Part shown: one piece after another, positions 36,901 through 48,391 of the stretch
Numbering within the stretch: the first letter of the stretch is position 1
Layout of the letters: every line of letters starts with the position of its first letter
Origin: Euryodendron excelsum
Lineage: Eukaryota; Streptophyta; Magnoliopsida; Ericales; Pentaphylacaceae
Assembly: GCA_033060915.1 (NCBI GenBank)
Contig: CM065388.1
Location: 24,827,001 to 24,891,000 of the forward strand
Reading direction: 5' to 3'
DNA length: 64,000 nt
Notes under the pieces: generated by a model
The model's database searches: none
Told to the model about the DNA's origin: nothing
The model's input: the letters and a program-made list of their open reading frames with translations, nothing else
Made by a program: the position numbers and the translations under genes

Positions 36901-38874
36901 TCCTTACGTTTTCTTCCTAAACAACTCTTTTTCAAAATTCACTTTCTTGAAACTCCTCTCTAGGATCTCTTTCTAAAAACTCTCTCTTTTCAAAATTCAC
37001 TTTCTAGAAATTCCTCTCTAGGATCTCTTTCCTAAAAATTTTCCTTTCTAAAAAACTCACTTTCCAAAAACTCTTTCCTTAGAGCCAAAGTTAAATCCTA
37101 GAACCCACGTTTAGGAAACTCGAATTTTCCTTTCCCAAAAACATGATTTCCCATTTCTTATTTTGGCCTCAAAACCTAGGTTTCCAAAACCTCTTGTTTT
37201 TTACATCAAAACTATATATATTTCCGAAACCTACTTTCTACATCAAAACTATAGTCTTCCCAAAACTAGAATTTCCAAAACTCCGTCTTTCCAAATTCAT
37301 CCAATCTTCCCTTTAGGAAACCAAATCCAATCTCCCATTTAAGAAACTGGATCCTATTCTCCGTTTTTGGAAACAACATCAAAACATCTCTTTTTAAAAA
37401 CGAAATCCAATCCCTTATTTTAGGAAATAGGAATTTCAATCCTTCCAAACCCAAATATTTCCTAATTCAACTCCTTCCTAATCTAGTACTTTCCTAAACC
37501 TTAAGTTTCCTAAACTTAAACTTTTAAATCTTTCCTTAAACATTAAGCTTTCAAATCTTTCCCAATTCAACCCTTTCCTAATTTCATCCATTTCCAAATT
37601 TCTAAACTTCAAATCTTTCCAAATCTAAAATTTTCTAAATTCGAAACTTTCTAAATTCTAAACCTTCCAACTTTCAAAACTTCCCTATTTCAAAACTTTC
37701 CAAATTCAAAATTTTTCAATTTCAAAACTTTCTTAAAACGAAATGTTTCCTAAATTGAAACTTTCCTAAAACAAAACTTTCCAAAAATGACACTTTCCTA
37801 TTTTGAAACTTTCCTAAATTGGACCTTTCCTAATTCGAACCCTTCCTAAATCCAATCGTTCTTTGATCTTCTAAGTCCAACATTCGAGTAAAGTCTTTCT
37901 TAATCTCGAGTCCTTTCTAAATCCTATCTTCCTAGGTCTAGGGTCTCTATTCTTCCATTTCACATTCCAATCTTCTATTCTAAATTCAAATCAAATCCAA
38001 ATTACAATTCAATTTCTTTTTCTAATCAAACCTTCTATTTTCTATCGGACTCTTGTCCGAACTACGACTGACCTAATTCCTCAAAAAGGATACGTAGGTA
38101 ACCCTCATGGTTGCGGTCATAACCTTTTTCAAGTCTCAAATTCCACAATCTTTTTCAAATCTCGTATTTCATAATCTATTTCAAACTTTCAATTCCAAAT
38201 TTCTATTTTCAAATCTCTATTTCCAATTTCTAAAACTTTCCAATTTCAAATCTATCTTTTCAAATTTATTTTTTAAATCAAATCAATTTCTTTTCAAATC
38301 TATTTTCCAACTCTTTTTTTCTATTACATTTGTATATCATGCATAATGATAGTTTTTAAAACATTATTTTTCTAAAATGGATAGGATTGGATGTTTTTTT
38401 AGTTGAAGACTCTCATAGGTGAATCTAGGGTAAATAGACATATAGGTACCGCAAGGGCGGGGTAGGGTGATAGCTTAGTGCGTCTTCCCTACACATAACC
38501 AACCTCTGAACCTAGAATCGCTGTTTCCAAAGACCAAAATGGAGTTTATTTTGAAAAAGGGCTTAAATGTTTTCTAAAAGTTGCCACACAACCTGTTTTC
38601 TTAAAAACCCTCTCTTGAGGTAGTATTTTTAAAATTGTTTTCAAAAACCCTAAGTGTGATCCTCGGATTGTGCTTAATTTTTAGGTGACCTAAGTCACCT
38701 TAATCACGTTACGTGCCGACTCCAAATGTTTTTCAAAAGCCCTTTATTCAAACAAATTTTCAATTCAAACATAGTCGTATTTATTTTTCTAGGAGTGTGA
38801 GTTCTAACAAGAGAATATAATATTTTTCCCGCTTGTGCGTGTATTCCTCGAGTGCGAAAAATCTGGGCGCGACA
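33961..38874 (+). mobile_element. 5' LTR of element C
   Basis: 4,914 bp from TGTAAGCACCCC to CTGGGCGCGACA, followed by a PBS. It has CGTCTTTCC..AAGACG hairpin units near 34160-34320, few GAGTA hairpins, the promoter repeats, diverged GGCGCC palindromes (about 35565-35630), TATA (35680-35687), a possible donor (35982/35983) and a C-rich run near 36073. It lies in LTR J. Confidence 0.92.
35680..35687 (+). promoter_or_regulatory. TATA box of LTR C
   Basis: TATAAATA followed by CAGAGCCTCC. This is the promoter of an element whose body lies right of the window. Confidence 0.7.
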
Positions 38875-39308
38875 ACTGGCGACTCCATTAGGGACACTTA
38901 GAGGGTTAGGCCATAGTCATGTTTCTTTACCCTTCACCCATGTAGAGTCTTTGATTAACTTGTCCACTTCTATCCACTTCCAATTTTTAAAATCAAATTT
39001 TCAAAATTGTTTTCAAAAAAAAAAAAAAACACATGCATTTGTTCATATTATCTTGTATTAAGTTTGCCATCCACATACTAACTCTTGCATCTTTGTTTTG
39101 TAGATGCGCTATTTGTCTAAACTTTATTAACTATTATGCATCAATGTGATGAACAGGATGGATGGGAGTTGTTGGGCTCTTTCCTCCGCTTTCAAAAATC
39201 ACACACACACTGCATGTGTACCTGCATTCTGCATACTTGCATTTTTACCCTGATATGACCTTTCTAGTTAGAAAGGACGAACGATATATTGGTTGTGGGC
39301 AAGATGCT
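38875..39308 (+). mobile_element. PBS and first part of the leader of element C
   Basis: The PBS is TGGCGACTCCATTAGGGA at 38877-38894, two bases after the LTR. The leader then follows the D leader (reverse complement of about 58310-58710) up to 'GGTTGTGGGCAAGATGCT'. At 39308/39309 it is interrupted by element D and continues at 63688 without loss. No coding sequence. Confidence 0.88.
39304..39308. repeat. Left target duplication of element D (ATGCT)
   Basis: Identical to 63683-63687. Removing D and one copy restores continuous leader sequence of element C that aligns with the leader of D itself. Confidence 0.93.
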
Positions 39309-42300
39309 TGTCGTATCCAGATTTTTTGCACTCGAGGATTACTCACACAAGTGGGAAAAATATTGTACTCTCTCGTTAGAACTTACCCTCCTAGAAGAAT
39401 GAGTGCGACTAGGTTTGAATTGAATAAAGAGCTTTTGAAAAAGATTCGAAGTCGCCACCTAACTTGATTAAGGTGAGTGAGATCACCTAAAAACTAAGAA
39501 CAATCCAAAGACTACACTTAGGGTTTTTGGAAAAAGATTTGAAAAATATCTCCTCAAGAGAGGGTTTTTAAGAAAACAGGTTGTTTAGCAACCTTTGGAA
39601 AGCATTTAGCCCTTTTTTGAAAATAACTCCGTTTTTGGTCCTTGAAATCAGTGATCCTAGGTTCGAAGGTTGGTTACGTGTAGGGAAGACGCACTAAGCC
39701 ATCACCCTACCCCGCCCTTTCGGTACCTACATGTCAATTTACCCTACATTCACCTATGAGAGTATTTAATTCACCCATGTCCAATCCTACCCACTTTGAA
39801 AAAAACAATGTTTGAAAAGAAACTAACATGATGCATGATATGCAAGTGCAATAGAAGAGAATTGAAAAATAGATTTGGAAAGAGATTGATTTAATTTGAA
39901 AATAAATTTGAAGAGATGGAATTGAAATTTGAAAGTTTGAAAATTGAAAGTAGAAATTTGAAAATAGAAATTTTGAAATTGAAATTTTGAAAATAGATTG
40001 GAATTTGAGATTTAAAAATGTGGAGACCACACCCATGAGGGTGGAATTGAAAGTTTGAAAAGTGTTGTGACCGCACCTATGAAGGTTGCCTACATATCCC
40101 TTTGGGGGAATCAGGTCAGTCGTAGTTCGGACAAGAGTCCGATTCAAAATAGAAGAGTGGATTTGGAGAAGGAGATTAAATTGGAAATTGAATTGGAAGA
40201 TTGAGAAATTGAACCTTGATTGGAAGATTTGAAAATTGGAACTTGGAATTTTGAAATTGAAAAGATTGAATTTTGATTTGAAAAAGTAGAACTTGGAAAA
40301 GATTTAGACTTGTTTTGGAAAGATGGAGGTTTAGGAAACCCGGACTTAGGAAAGAGAAGAGACTTAGGAAAGATTTGGCTCGGCTTGGAAGGTTTAGGAG
40401 ATTAGGAAAGATTAGATTTAGGAAATGTTTAAATTAGGAAAGTTCCAAATTAGGAAAGCTTTGAATTAGGAAAGTTTCATTTTTTGGAAAGTTTCAAATT
40501 AAGAAAGTTTTGAATAAGGAAAGTTTTCACTTTAGAAAAGTTTTGAAATTGGAAAGTATTGAATTTAGAAATGTTTTGAATTCGGAAAAGCTTAGTTTAA
40601 GAAAGGCTTAGAATTTAGAAAGTTTCAAGTGAAGAAAGTTTTGAATTTGGAAAGCTTAGAATTTGGAAAGATTTGAAATTTGGAAAGTTTAGAATTTAGG
40701 AAGTTTTAGATTTAGAAAGTCTTAACTTTAGAAAGTTTTGAATTTAGAAAGCTTAGAATTTTAGAAAGATTTGACATTTAGAAAGTTTAAGATTTTAAAA
40801 ATTTTAGAGTTTTTTTAGAAAATCTTGAGATTAGGAAAGGTTTGAGGTTAGAAAAAGTTTGAAAGCTTAGATTTGAAATGTTAAGATTTGAAAAGAGGGT
40901 AGAATTAGGAAAGGGTTGAATTAGGAAAGATTTGAAAGTTGAGTTTTAAAATTTAGGAAAGATTTTTATGTTCAAGTTTTGGAAACTTAAGGTTTAGGAA
41001 AGTGAAAGTTTAGGAAGGATTTGAATTAAGAAAAAGTTGGATTAGGAAAGGATTGGATTTGGTTTTTAAAAGAAAAGGTTGGATTTTGTTTCCAAAAATG
41101 GAGGATTGAATTTGGTTTCCTAAGCGGGGAGATTTGATTTGGTTTCTTAAAGGGAAGATAGGATTTGGCAAGGATTTGGAAAGGAAGACTCTAGAAACCC
41201 TAGATTTGAAAAATTCTAATTTCGACGTAGAAAATAGGTTTTGTATAGTTTTGATGGAGAAAACGAGAGGTTATGGAAACCTAAGTTTAGGGCAAAGTTT
41301 GAAAATCATGTTTTTGGAAAGAAAATTAGGGTTTCCTACTTGTGGGCTCTAAGGCTTGACTTGGGCTCTAAGAAAAGAGTTTTTGAAAACGAAGATTTTG
41401 GAAAAAAATCCTAAAGAGAAGTTTCTAGAGAGAAGAATTTTTGGAAAGGATAGTTTTTGGAAAGAGATTTTTTTAAAAAATGAGTTTTTGGAAAGTGTGT
41501 TTTTAGAAACGAAGATTTTAGAAAGAAAATCCTATAGGGGAATTTTTAGAAGGAAGATTTTGGAAAGAGAGTTTTTGAAAATATTCTTGGAAGGAGATTG
41601 TTGGAGAGAGTTTTTAGGAAAGTGAATTTAGGGAATGTTTTTAGAAAGTGAATTTTGAGGTGAAAGAGTTTTTGGAAAAGAGTTGAAAAAGGAAGCTTTG
41701 AAAAATAGATTTTGGAGGTAGTTTTTGAAAACAACTTTGAAGAGGAGAGTTTTAGGAAAGTATATTGAAAGAGATTTTTTAGGAAGAGATTTGAAAAGAA
41801 AGTTTTTGGAAGGTATGAAAACGTCTCACTTCCCTAAAGCAATTCTAGCTATAACAAGGCTAGAACCACTTTAAGAATGTGGTTTTGGAAAACAATAAGA
41901 TTTGAAAGTATAGACCAAAAAGGTCACTTTTAATGTAACACTTCCCTAAAGCAACCCTAGCCCTGGAAAGGCTTGAATCACCCTAGAATTGTGGTTTTGA
42001 AAACAAGTTTTTGAAAAAGAGATTTTGATGCAATTTTGAAAACGATTTTGAAAACGAGTTCGAAAACGAATTTTGAAAGATGCAAGATCATAATATGCTC
42101 AATGCAATTTTGGAGTCGTGAACATACAAGGTTAAGGCTTCACCACATAATCAAGGGGGCCGGACCCACGTGGTCTCTGGTTACACTAGAAGAAAGCCCC
42201 CGACACGGTGACTCTCCAATAGCCTAGTCCTACACATGGACCGGGAATCCCCTTGTTTCAAGCATGCAAAGAAAGGGGGGGGGGAAAGAGATGGGGGATT

Positions 42301-42690
42301 AAAATAGAGAAAACCCAAGTGGGTTAGGAGAGAGAAGAGAGGGGGGAAGTACGAAAAATTAAATAGGGAGCCTACCATATGTCTTTTTTATTTTGTGCGC
42401 CGTGCTGTCTTCAGTCTTCAGTCTTCGTCTTGATCTTCGTCTTCAATCTTCAAGAGTTGTCTTCAAGCTTTAGATGACAGCCCTTCAAGTCTTCAAGGAT
42501 GGTTGAAGGCTAGTGTATGAATGTGTGGGGGTATGTATGAGTGTATAGGAGGCTAGGGTTTAGTGTATGGTGGCTAGGGTTTGGAAAACCTAAGGAGGCT
42601 AGGGTTTTTGGAGTGTTCGAGCTCTGTATATCGAACTATATGATTTTTAGGTTGAATTTGCGGATCCTTTTCACGTTGAATGAGGCTCTG

Positions 42691-42698
42691 TATTTATA
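42691..42698 (-). promoter_or_regulatory. TATA box of the D 3' LTR
   Basis: Minus strand TATAAATA followed by CAGAGCCTCATTC, as in the other LTRs. Confidence 0.65.
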
Positions 42699-42912
42699 GA
42701 GGTTGGATAACACTGGTGCCTGTTGCAGTGGCGCCAGGCCATTTTTTGGCTTGGCGCCACTAGTAATGGCGCCAGCCAATTAGGAAAAGTTTAAGGTCGG
42801 CAAGCAATGTATCTTTGACTAGATTTGGGCGCCTGTACTAGTGACTACCATACAATTTTTAGCCTAGTTTCAGTAGGAGTGATTCCGGAAAGTCCGGGAA
42901 TATTTTGAAGGA

Positions 42913-42917
42913 GCCGG
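42913..42917. repeat. Left target duplication of solo LTR E (GCCGG)
   Basis: The right copy is GCCGG at 48387-48391, an exact match. LTR I reads GGAGCCGGGAATGAC without interruption. Confidence 0.93.
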
Positions 42918-43149
42918 TGTAAGCACCCCATTTTTGACCGCTCGGCAGTCTACACTCCGTCCAGACTTGTTTTCAAGTCATTTTGGGCATATTCCTATCG
43001 AATCCAATTCTCCAGTTTCAAATTCCATCTTTCCATTGATTCGTGGGCCTGTCAGGCCCAAATAGAGGCAAAATGACCAAAATGCCCTTAGGGGCATTGT
43101 CCTTTCTTATTCCAATTCCGATCCCTCTCTCGAGACAGTTTATTCCTCG

Positions 43150-43770
43150 AGACGGTCCGAGTAGTAAAACACTCACAAAACCGTCAGAGTGGCGGAAGCA
43201 CTCACAAAACCGTCAGAGTGGCAGAAACACTCACAAAACCGTCGGAGTGGCGAAAACACTCACAAAACCGTCAGAGTGGCGGAAACACTCACACAACCGT
43301 CAGAGTGGCGAAAACACTCAAAACCCAAGCATGTCTCTTCGGAGACGATAAGACCCCTTTCCAATCCCTCTCTCGAGACAGTTTATTTCTCGAGACAGTC
43401 CGAGTAGCAAAACTACTCACACAACCGTTAGAGTAGCGAAAATACTCCACCGTTAGAGTAGCGGAAATACTCATAGACCCGTTAGAGTAGCGGAAATACT
43501 CACAGAGCCGTCCGAGTAGCGGAAATACTCACAAAGCCGTCCGAGTAGCGGAAATACTCAACCGTTAGAGTAACGGAATACTCACAGAGCCGTCCGAGTA
43601 GCGGAAATACTCAACAGAACCGTTAGAGTAGCGGAAGTACTCACAGAACCGTTAGAGTAGCGGAAATACTCACAGAACCGTTAGAGTAGCGGAAGTACTC
43701 TCAAATCATCAACCCCGTCCGAGTAGCGGAAATACTCACACCGTTAGAGTGGCGGAAACACTCAAAACCC
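43150..43770 (+). repeat. Tandem ~29-bp hairpin repeat array (LTR E, U3)
   Basis: About twenty units. The first block uses GAGTG-GCGGAAA-CACTC, the later block GAGTA-GCGGAAA-TACTC, and one unit GAGTAG-CAAAA-CTACTC. Loop sequence and stem length are kept while the closing pair changes A-T to G-C. An 81-bp-type unit (43330-43400) sits between the blocks. Confidence 0.9.
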
Positions 43771-43839
43771 AGGTCAACACCAGTGTCTGTTATCTCACTT
43801 CGGTGAAAAATGACCAAACTACCCTTAGGACCTTTTTCG

Positions 43840-44520
43840 AGACTTTCCGGTCAAGATGACCATTTTGCCCCTAGGCATCTGAACGCCCCGTGAATCACAC
43901 CGGCTCTGGGTATCAAACCGGTAATGACCCGAGAATACTTTTTATAGTATTCTCAATTTTCCTTTACCTTTCCGGACCATTCCGAGTCAGTTCCGGCAAA
44001 CCCGGTACAAAATGACCGTTTTGCCCCTAGTGGGCCGGTCTCCATTTCCGACCACACCGGCTCTGGGTATTAAACCGGTAACCTCCTAAGAATACTTTTT
44101 ATAGTATTCTCAATTTTTCTTTACCTTTCCGGACCATTCCGAGTCAGTTCCGGCAAACCCGGTACAAAATGACCGTTTTGCCCCTGGTGGGCCGGTCTCC
44201 ATTTCCGACCACACCGGCTCTGGGTATCAAACCGGTAATGACCCGGAAATACTTTTTATAGTATTCTCAATCTTCCTTTACCTTTCCGGACCATTCCGAG
44301 TCAATTCCGGCAAACCCGGTGCAAAATGACTGTTTTGCCCCTAGTGGGCCGATCTCCTTTTCTGACCACACCGGCTCTGGGAATCAAACCGGCAACCTCT
44401 GGGAACATTCTAAATAATGTTTCCAGATCCCAAGTCTTCTTCTGGGACAGTCTGAGTCTGTCCCGACAGTTTTCTGATCCGGTTGACCGTTTTGCCCTTA
44501 AAGGCCCGATCGACCTTTCC
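43840..44520 (+). repeat. ~155-bp promoter-upstream tandem repeats (LTR E)
   Basis: Four units, with 'AAAATGACCGTTTTGCCCCT' at about 44011 and 44166 and a variant at about 44324 (spacing 155-158 bp). Each has 'CTTTTTATAGTATTCTCAA' and 'CCGGCTCTGGG(T/A)AT'. Confidence 0.85.
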
Positions 44521-44752
44521 GACACATTCTTACCCTCACTTTTCAATTCAAATACCTCCAAGACACTATTTTAAGTGTTCATGCTCCTTTCCGGCCTTCC
44601 GGGTCACTCCCGGCTCCTTCAAATCATTCCCGGACTTTCCGGAGTCACTCCTAGTGAAGCCAGGCCAAAGTTTACATGGTAGTCACTAGTACAGGCGTCC
44701 AAATCTAGTCAAAGATACGTTACTTGCCGACCTTAATTGTTTCCTAAATGGC

Positions 44753-44813
44753 TGGCGCCACTAGCAGTGGCGCCAAGCCAAAAAATGGCCTGGCGCCACT
44801 ACTAGTGGCGCCA
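44753..44813 (+). promoter_or_regulatory. Pair of GGCGCC palindromes upstream of the LTR E TATA box
   Basis: Two near-perfect 23-bp inverted repeats (44753-44775 and 44791-44813), each GGCGCCACT-N3-AGTGGCGCC, separated by a short arm with GCCA..TGGC symmetry. Equivalent pairs occur in LTR A (about 11700-11760) and LTR I (62170-62230). The location 55-115 bp upstream of TATA fits a dimeric regulator site. Confidence 0.65.
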
Positions 44814-44866
44814 GTGTAAATTTTGCCCTAGCGCCACTGCAACAGGCACCAGGCTTGTCTTCCCTC

Positions 44867-44874
44867 TATAAATA
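44867..44874 (+). promoter_or_regulatory. TATA box of LTR E
   Basis: TATAAATA followed by CAGAGCCTCGTTC, with the palindrome pair just upstream. Confidence 0.75.
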
Positions 44875-47800
44875 CAGAGCCTCGTTCAACGTGAAGGGGG
44901 TCTGCAAACTTAACCTAAGAATCTCATATTTCGATACATAGAGCTCGAGCACCTCCAAAACCCTAGCCTCCCTAGGTTTTTCCAAACCCTAGCCACTATA
45001 CACAAACCCTAGCCTCCTATACACTCATACACTCCTCTATACACTCATACCCTAACCTTCAACCATCCTGGGAAGACTTGAAGAGCTGCCATCTAAAGCT
45101 TGAAGACAACCCTTGAAGACTGAAGAAGAAGACCAAGACGAAGACCGAAGACCAAAGACTGCACGGCGCGCAAAATAAACAAGAAACAAGGTAGGCTCCC
45201 TATTTAAATTTCCGCATTCCCCCTCTCTCTTCTCTCTCCAACCCACTTGGATTTTCTCTATTTTAATCCCCCATCTCTTTCCCCCCCCCCCCCCTTTCTT
45301 TGCATGCTTGAAACAAGGAGATTCCCGATCCATGTGTAGGATTGGACTATTGGAGAGTCACCGTGTCGGGGGCTTTCTTATAGTCTAACCAAAGACCACG
45401 TGGGTCCGGCCCCCTTGATTATGTGGTGAAGCCTTAACCTTGTATGTTCACGAGCCCAAATTGCATTGTGCATATCATAGTCTTGCATCTTCCAAAACTC
45501 GTTTTCAAAGTTGTTTTTCAAAAAATCGTTTTCAAACTTGTTTTCAAAATTGCATCAAAATCTCTTTTTCAAAAACTTGTTTTCAAAACCACAATTCTAG
45601 GGTGATTCTAGCCTTTCCATGGCTAGGGTTGCTTTAGGAAAGTGTTATATTAAAAGTGGCCTTTTGGCCTATATTTTCAAACTTTGTTTTCAAAACCACT
45701 TTCTTAAAGTGGTTCTAGCCCTCTTATGGCTAGAATCACTTTAGGAAAGTGAGATGTTTTTGTACTTTCCAAAAACTCTCTCTCTCTTCAAGAATTTCCT
45801 CCTAAAAATTCATTTTTCAATATACTTTCCTAAAACTCTCCTCTTCAAAATTGTTTTCAAAAACTGCCTTCCAAAATCTATTTTTCAAAACTCTCTTTTT
45901 CCACTCCTCTCCAAAATCTTTTCCTCAAAATCCACTTTCTAAAAACTCTCTCCAAAAATCTTTCCAAAAACTCTCTTTCTAAAATCTTCTTTCTAGAAAT
46001 TCCCCTCTAGGATTTCCCTTCCAAAATCTACGTTTCTAAAAACACACCTTCCAAAACTCCTTCTCTTTAAAATCTTTTCCAAAAACTCTCTTTCTAAATT
46101 CACTTTCCAAAAACTCCTCCCTAGGATTCCTTTCTAGAAAAACCTTCGTTTCTAAAAACACACTTTCCAAAAACTCTTTCCTTAGAGCCCTAAATCAAGC
46201 CCTAGAACCCACAATTAGGAAACCCTAATTTTCTTTTCAAAAACACAATTTTCAAACTTTGCCCTAAACCTAGGTTTCCAAAATCTTTTGTTTTCTACAT
46301 CAAAACTATACATGTTTCCAAAACCTATTTTCTACGTCGAAACTACAATTTTTCAAAACTAGGGTTTCTAAAATTTCCCTCTCCAAATTCTTGTCAAATC
46401 CTATCTTCTCTTTAAGAAACCAAATCCAATCTCCCCGTTTAGGAAACTAGATCCCGTCCTCCGTTTTAGGAAACAAAATCCAACCTTTCTCTTTTAGAAA
46501 CCAAATCCAATCCCTTTCTAATCCAAATCTTTCCTAATTCAAATCCTTCCTAAACTTTCACTTTCTTAAATCTTAAGTTTCCAAAACTTGAACATAAAAA
46601 TCTTTCCTAAATTTTAAAAACTCAACTTTCAAATCTTTCCTAATTCAACCCTTTCCTAATTCTACCCTCTTTTCAAATCTTAACTTCTTAAACCTAAGTT
46701 TTCAAACCTTTCCTAAACTCAAGCCTTTCCTAATTTCAAGACTTTCTAAAATTTAAACCTAAAAACTTTCTAAATCCTAAATTTTCTAAATTTCAAATCT
46801 TTCTAAAATTCTAAGCTTCCTAAATTTGAAACTTTCTTAAGTTAAATCTTTCTAAACCCAAATCTTTCCAAATTCTAAACTTTCCAAAACTTCGAAATCT
46901 TTTCAAATCTAAAACTTTTCTAAATTCAAAACTTTCTTAATTCAAGACTTTCTTAAGTTGAAAACTTTCTTAATTCAAACATTTCCTAAACTGAAAACTT
47001 TCCTTTTTCAAACCTTTCCCAAAACGAAACTTTCGTATTTTCAAAACTTCCTTGTTTTCAAAACTTTCCAAAAATCAAAACTTCCCTTTTTCGAACATTT
47101 CTAAATTCAAAATTTTCTTAATTCAAAACTTTCCTAATTTCAAAACTTTCTTAATTTCGAAACTTTCTTAATTTCGAAACTCTCCTAATTTGAAAACTTT
47201 CCTAATTCAAAGCTTTCCTAACTCGAAAACTTTCCAAAAATGAAACTTTCCTAATTCGAAAACTTTCCAAAAATGAAACTTTCCTAATTCGAAACTTTCC
47301 TAAATCGAACATTTCCTAATTCAAACATTTCTTAAATCCAACCTTTCCTAATCTCCTAAACCTTCCAAGTCAAGTCAAACCTTTCCTAAGTCTAGGTTTT
47401 CTTAAACCTTCTTATTCCAAAATCAATCTTTTCAAATCAAAGTTGAATCTCTTTCTTAATTTCAATTTCCAATCTCCTCTTCTAATCTCAAATCAAATCC
47501 AATTTTCAATTCAACTTCTTTCTTCCAATCCAATCTCTCTCTTCAAATCAATCTATTTTCAATCGGACTCCGGTCCGAACTATGACTGACCTGATTCCCC
47601 CAAAGGGATACGTAGGCAACCTTCATAGGTGCGGTCACAATACTTTTCAAACTTTCAATTCCACCCTCATGGGTGTGGTTTTCAAAATCTTCTCAAATCT
47701 CAAATTTCAATTTCAAAATTTCTATTTTCAAATTCCTATTTTCAAGATTTCAAGCTTTTCAATTTCAATTCTATTTCTTCAAATCTCTTTCAAATCAAAT

Positions 47801-48198
47801 CCAACTTCTTTTCAAATCTATCTTTCCATTCTCTTATCTTGCACTTGCATATCATGCATCATATTATTCAAACATTGTTTTTCAAAGTGAATAGGATTGA
47901 ACATATGTGAATCGAAGACTCTCGTAGGTAAATCTAGGGTAGATTGACATGTAGGTACCGAAAGGGCGGGGTAGGGTGATAGCTTAGTGCGTCTTCCCTA
48001 CACGTAACCAACCTCCGAACTTAGAATCACTGTTTTCAAAGACCAAAAAGGAGCTATTTTTCTAAAAAGGGCTAAATGTTTTTCAAAGGTTGCCAAATAA
48101 CCCGTTTTCCTTAAAAACCCTCTCTTGAGGAGATATTTTCAAAAATCCTTTTCCAAAAACCCTAAGTATAGTCTTCGGATTATTCTTAGTTTTAGGTG

Positions 48199-48234
48199 AC
48201 CTAACTCACCTTAATCAAGTTAGGTGGCGACTCC
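48199..48234 (+). other. U5 hairpin followed by a PBS-core copy (LTR E)
   Basis: ACCTAACT (48199-48206) and AGTTAGGT (48218-48225) form an 8-bp inverted repeat with an 11-nt loop. The last T also begins TGGCGACTCC (48225-48234), identical to the first ten bases of the PBS. The block is kept in most LTRs of the window, about 150 bp before the LTR end (for example 15175-15187 in LTR A). Confidence 0.6.
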
Positions 48235-48391
48235 GAATCTTTTTCAAAAGCCCTTTATTCAAACCTAATTTTCAATTCAAACCTAGTCGCACTCATTCTT
48301 CTAGGAGGGTGAGTTCTAACGAGAGAGTACAGCATTTTTCCCGCTTGGGTGAGTATTCCTCGGGCGCGAAAAATCTGGGCGCGACAGCCGG

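Larger units (their letters stand above)
39309..42917 (-). mobile_element. 3' LTR of element D, 3' piece
   Basis: On the minus strand the LTR ends GGATACGACA at 39309. The piece holds the U5 blocks, the low-complexity region, a TATA box (42691-42698) and a single GGCGCC palindrome (about 42753-42775). It is broken at 42917 by LTR E and resumes at 48392; total 5,218 bp. Compared with its partner LTR I it lacks one palindrome unit. Confidence 0.93.
42918..48386 (+). mobile_element. Solo LTR 'E', nested in the D 3' LTR
   Basis: 5,469 bp, TGTAAGCACCCC to GGGCGCGACA, flanked by exact GCCGG duplications, with no internal sequence. It is the longest LTR here, because its hairpin array and promoter repeats are expanded. 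It resembles LTR A closely in content and order. It is younger than element D, which in turn is younger than element C. Confidence 0.95.

Noticed and set aside
43150..43770. Regular repeat-spacer look, as in a CRISPR array
   Set aside because: Repeats are imperfect, without unique spacers, and lie in plant LTR U3. Similar arrays recur in other LTR copies.
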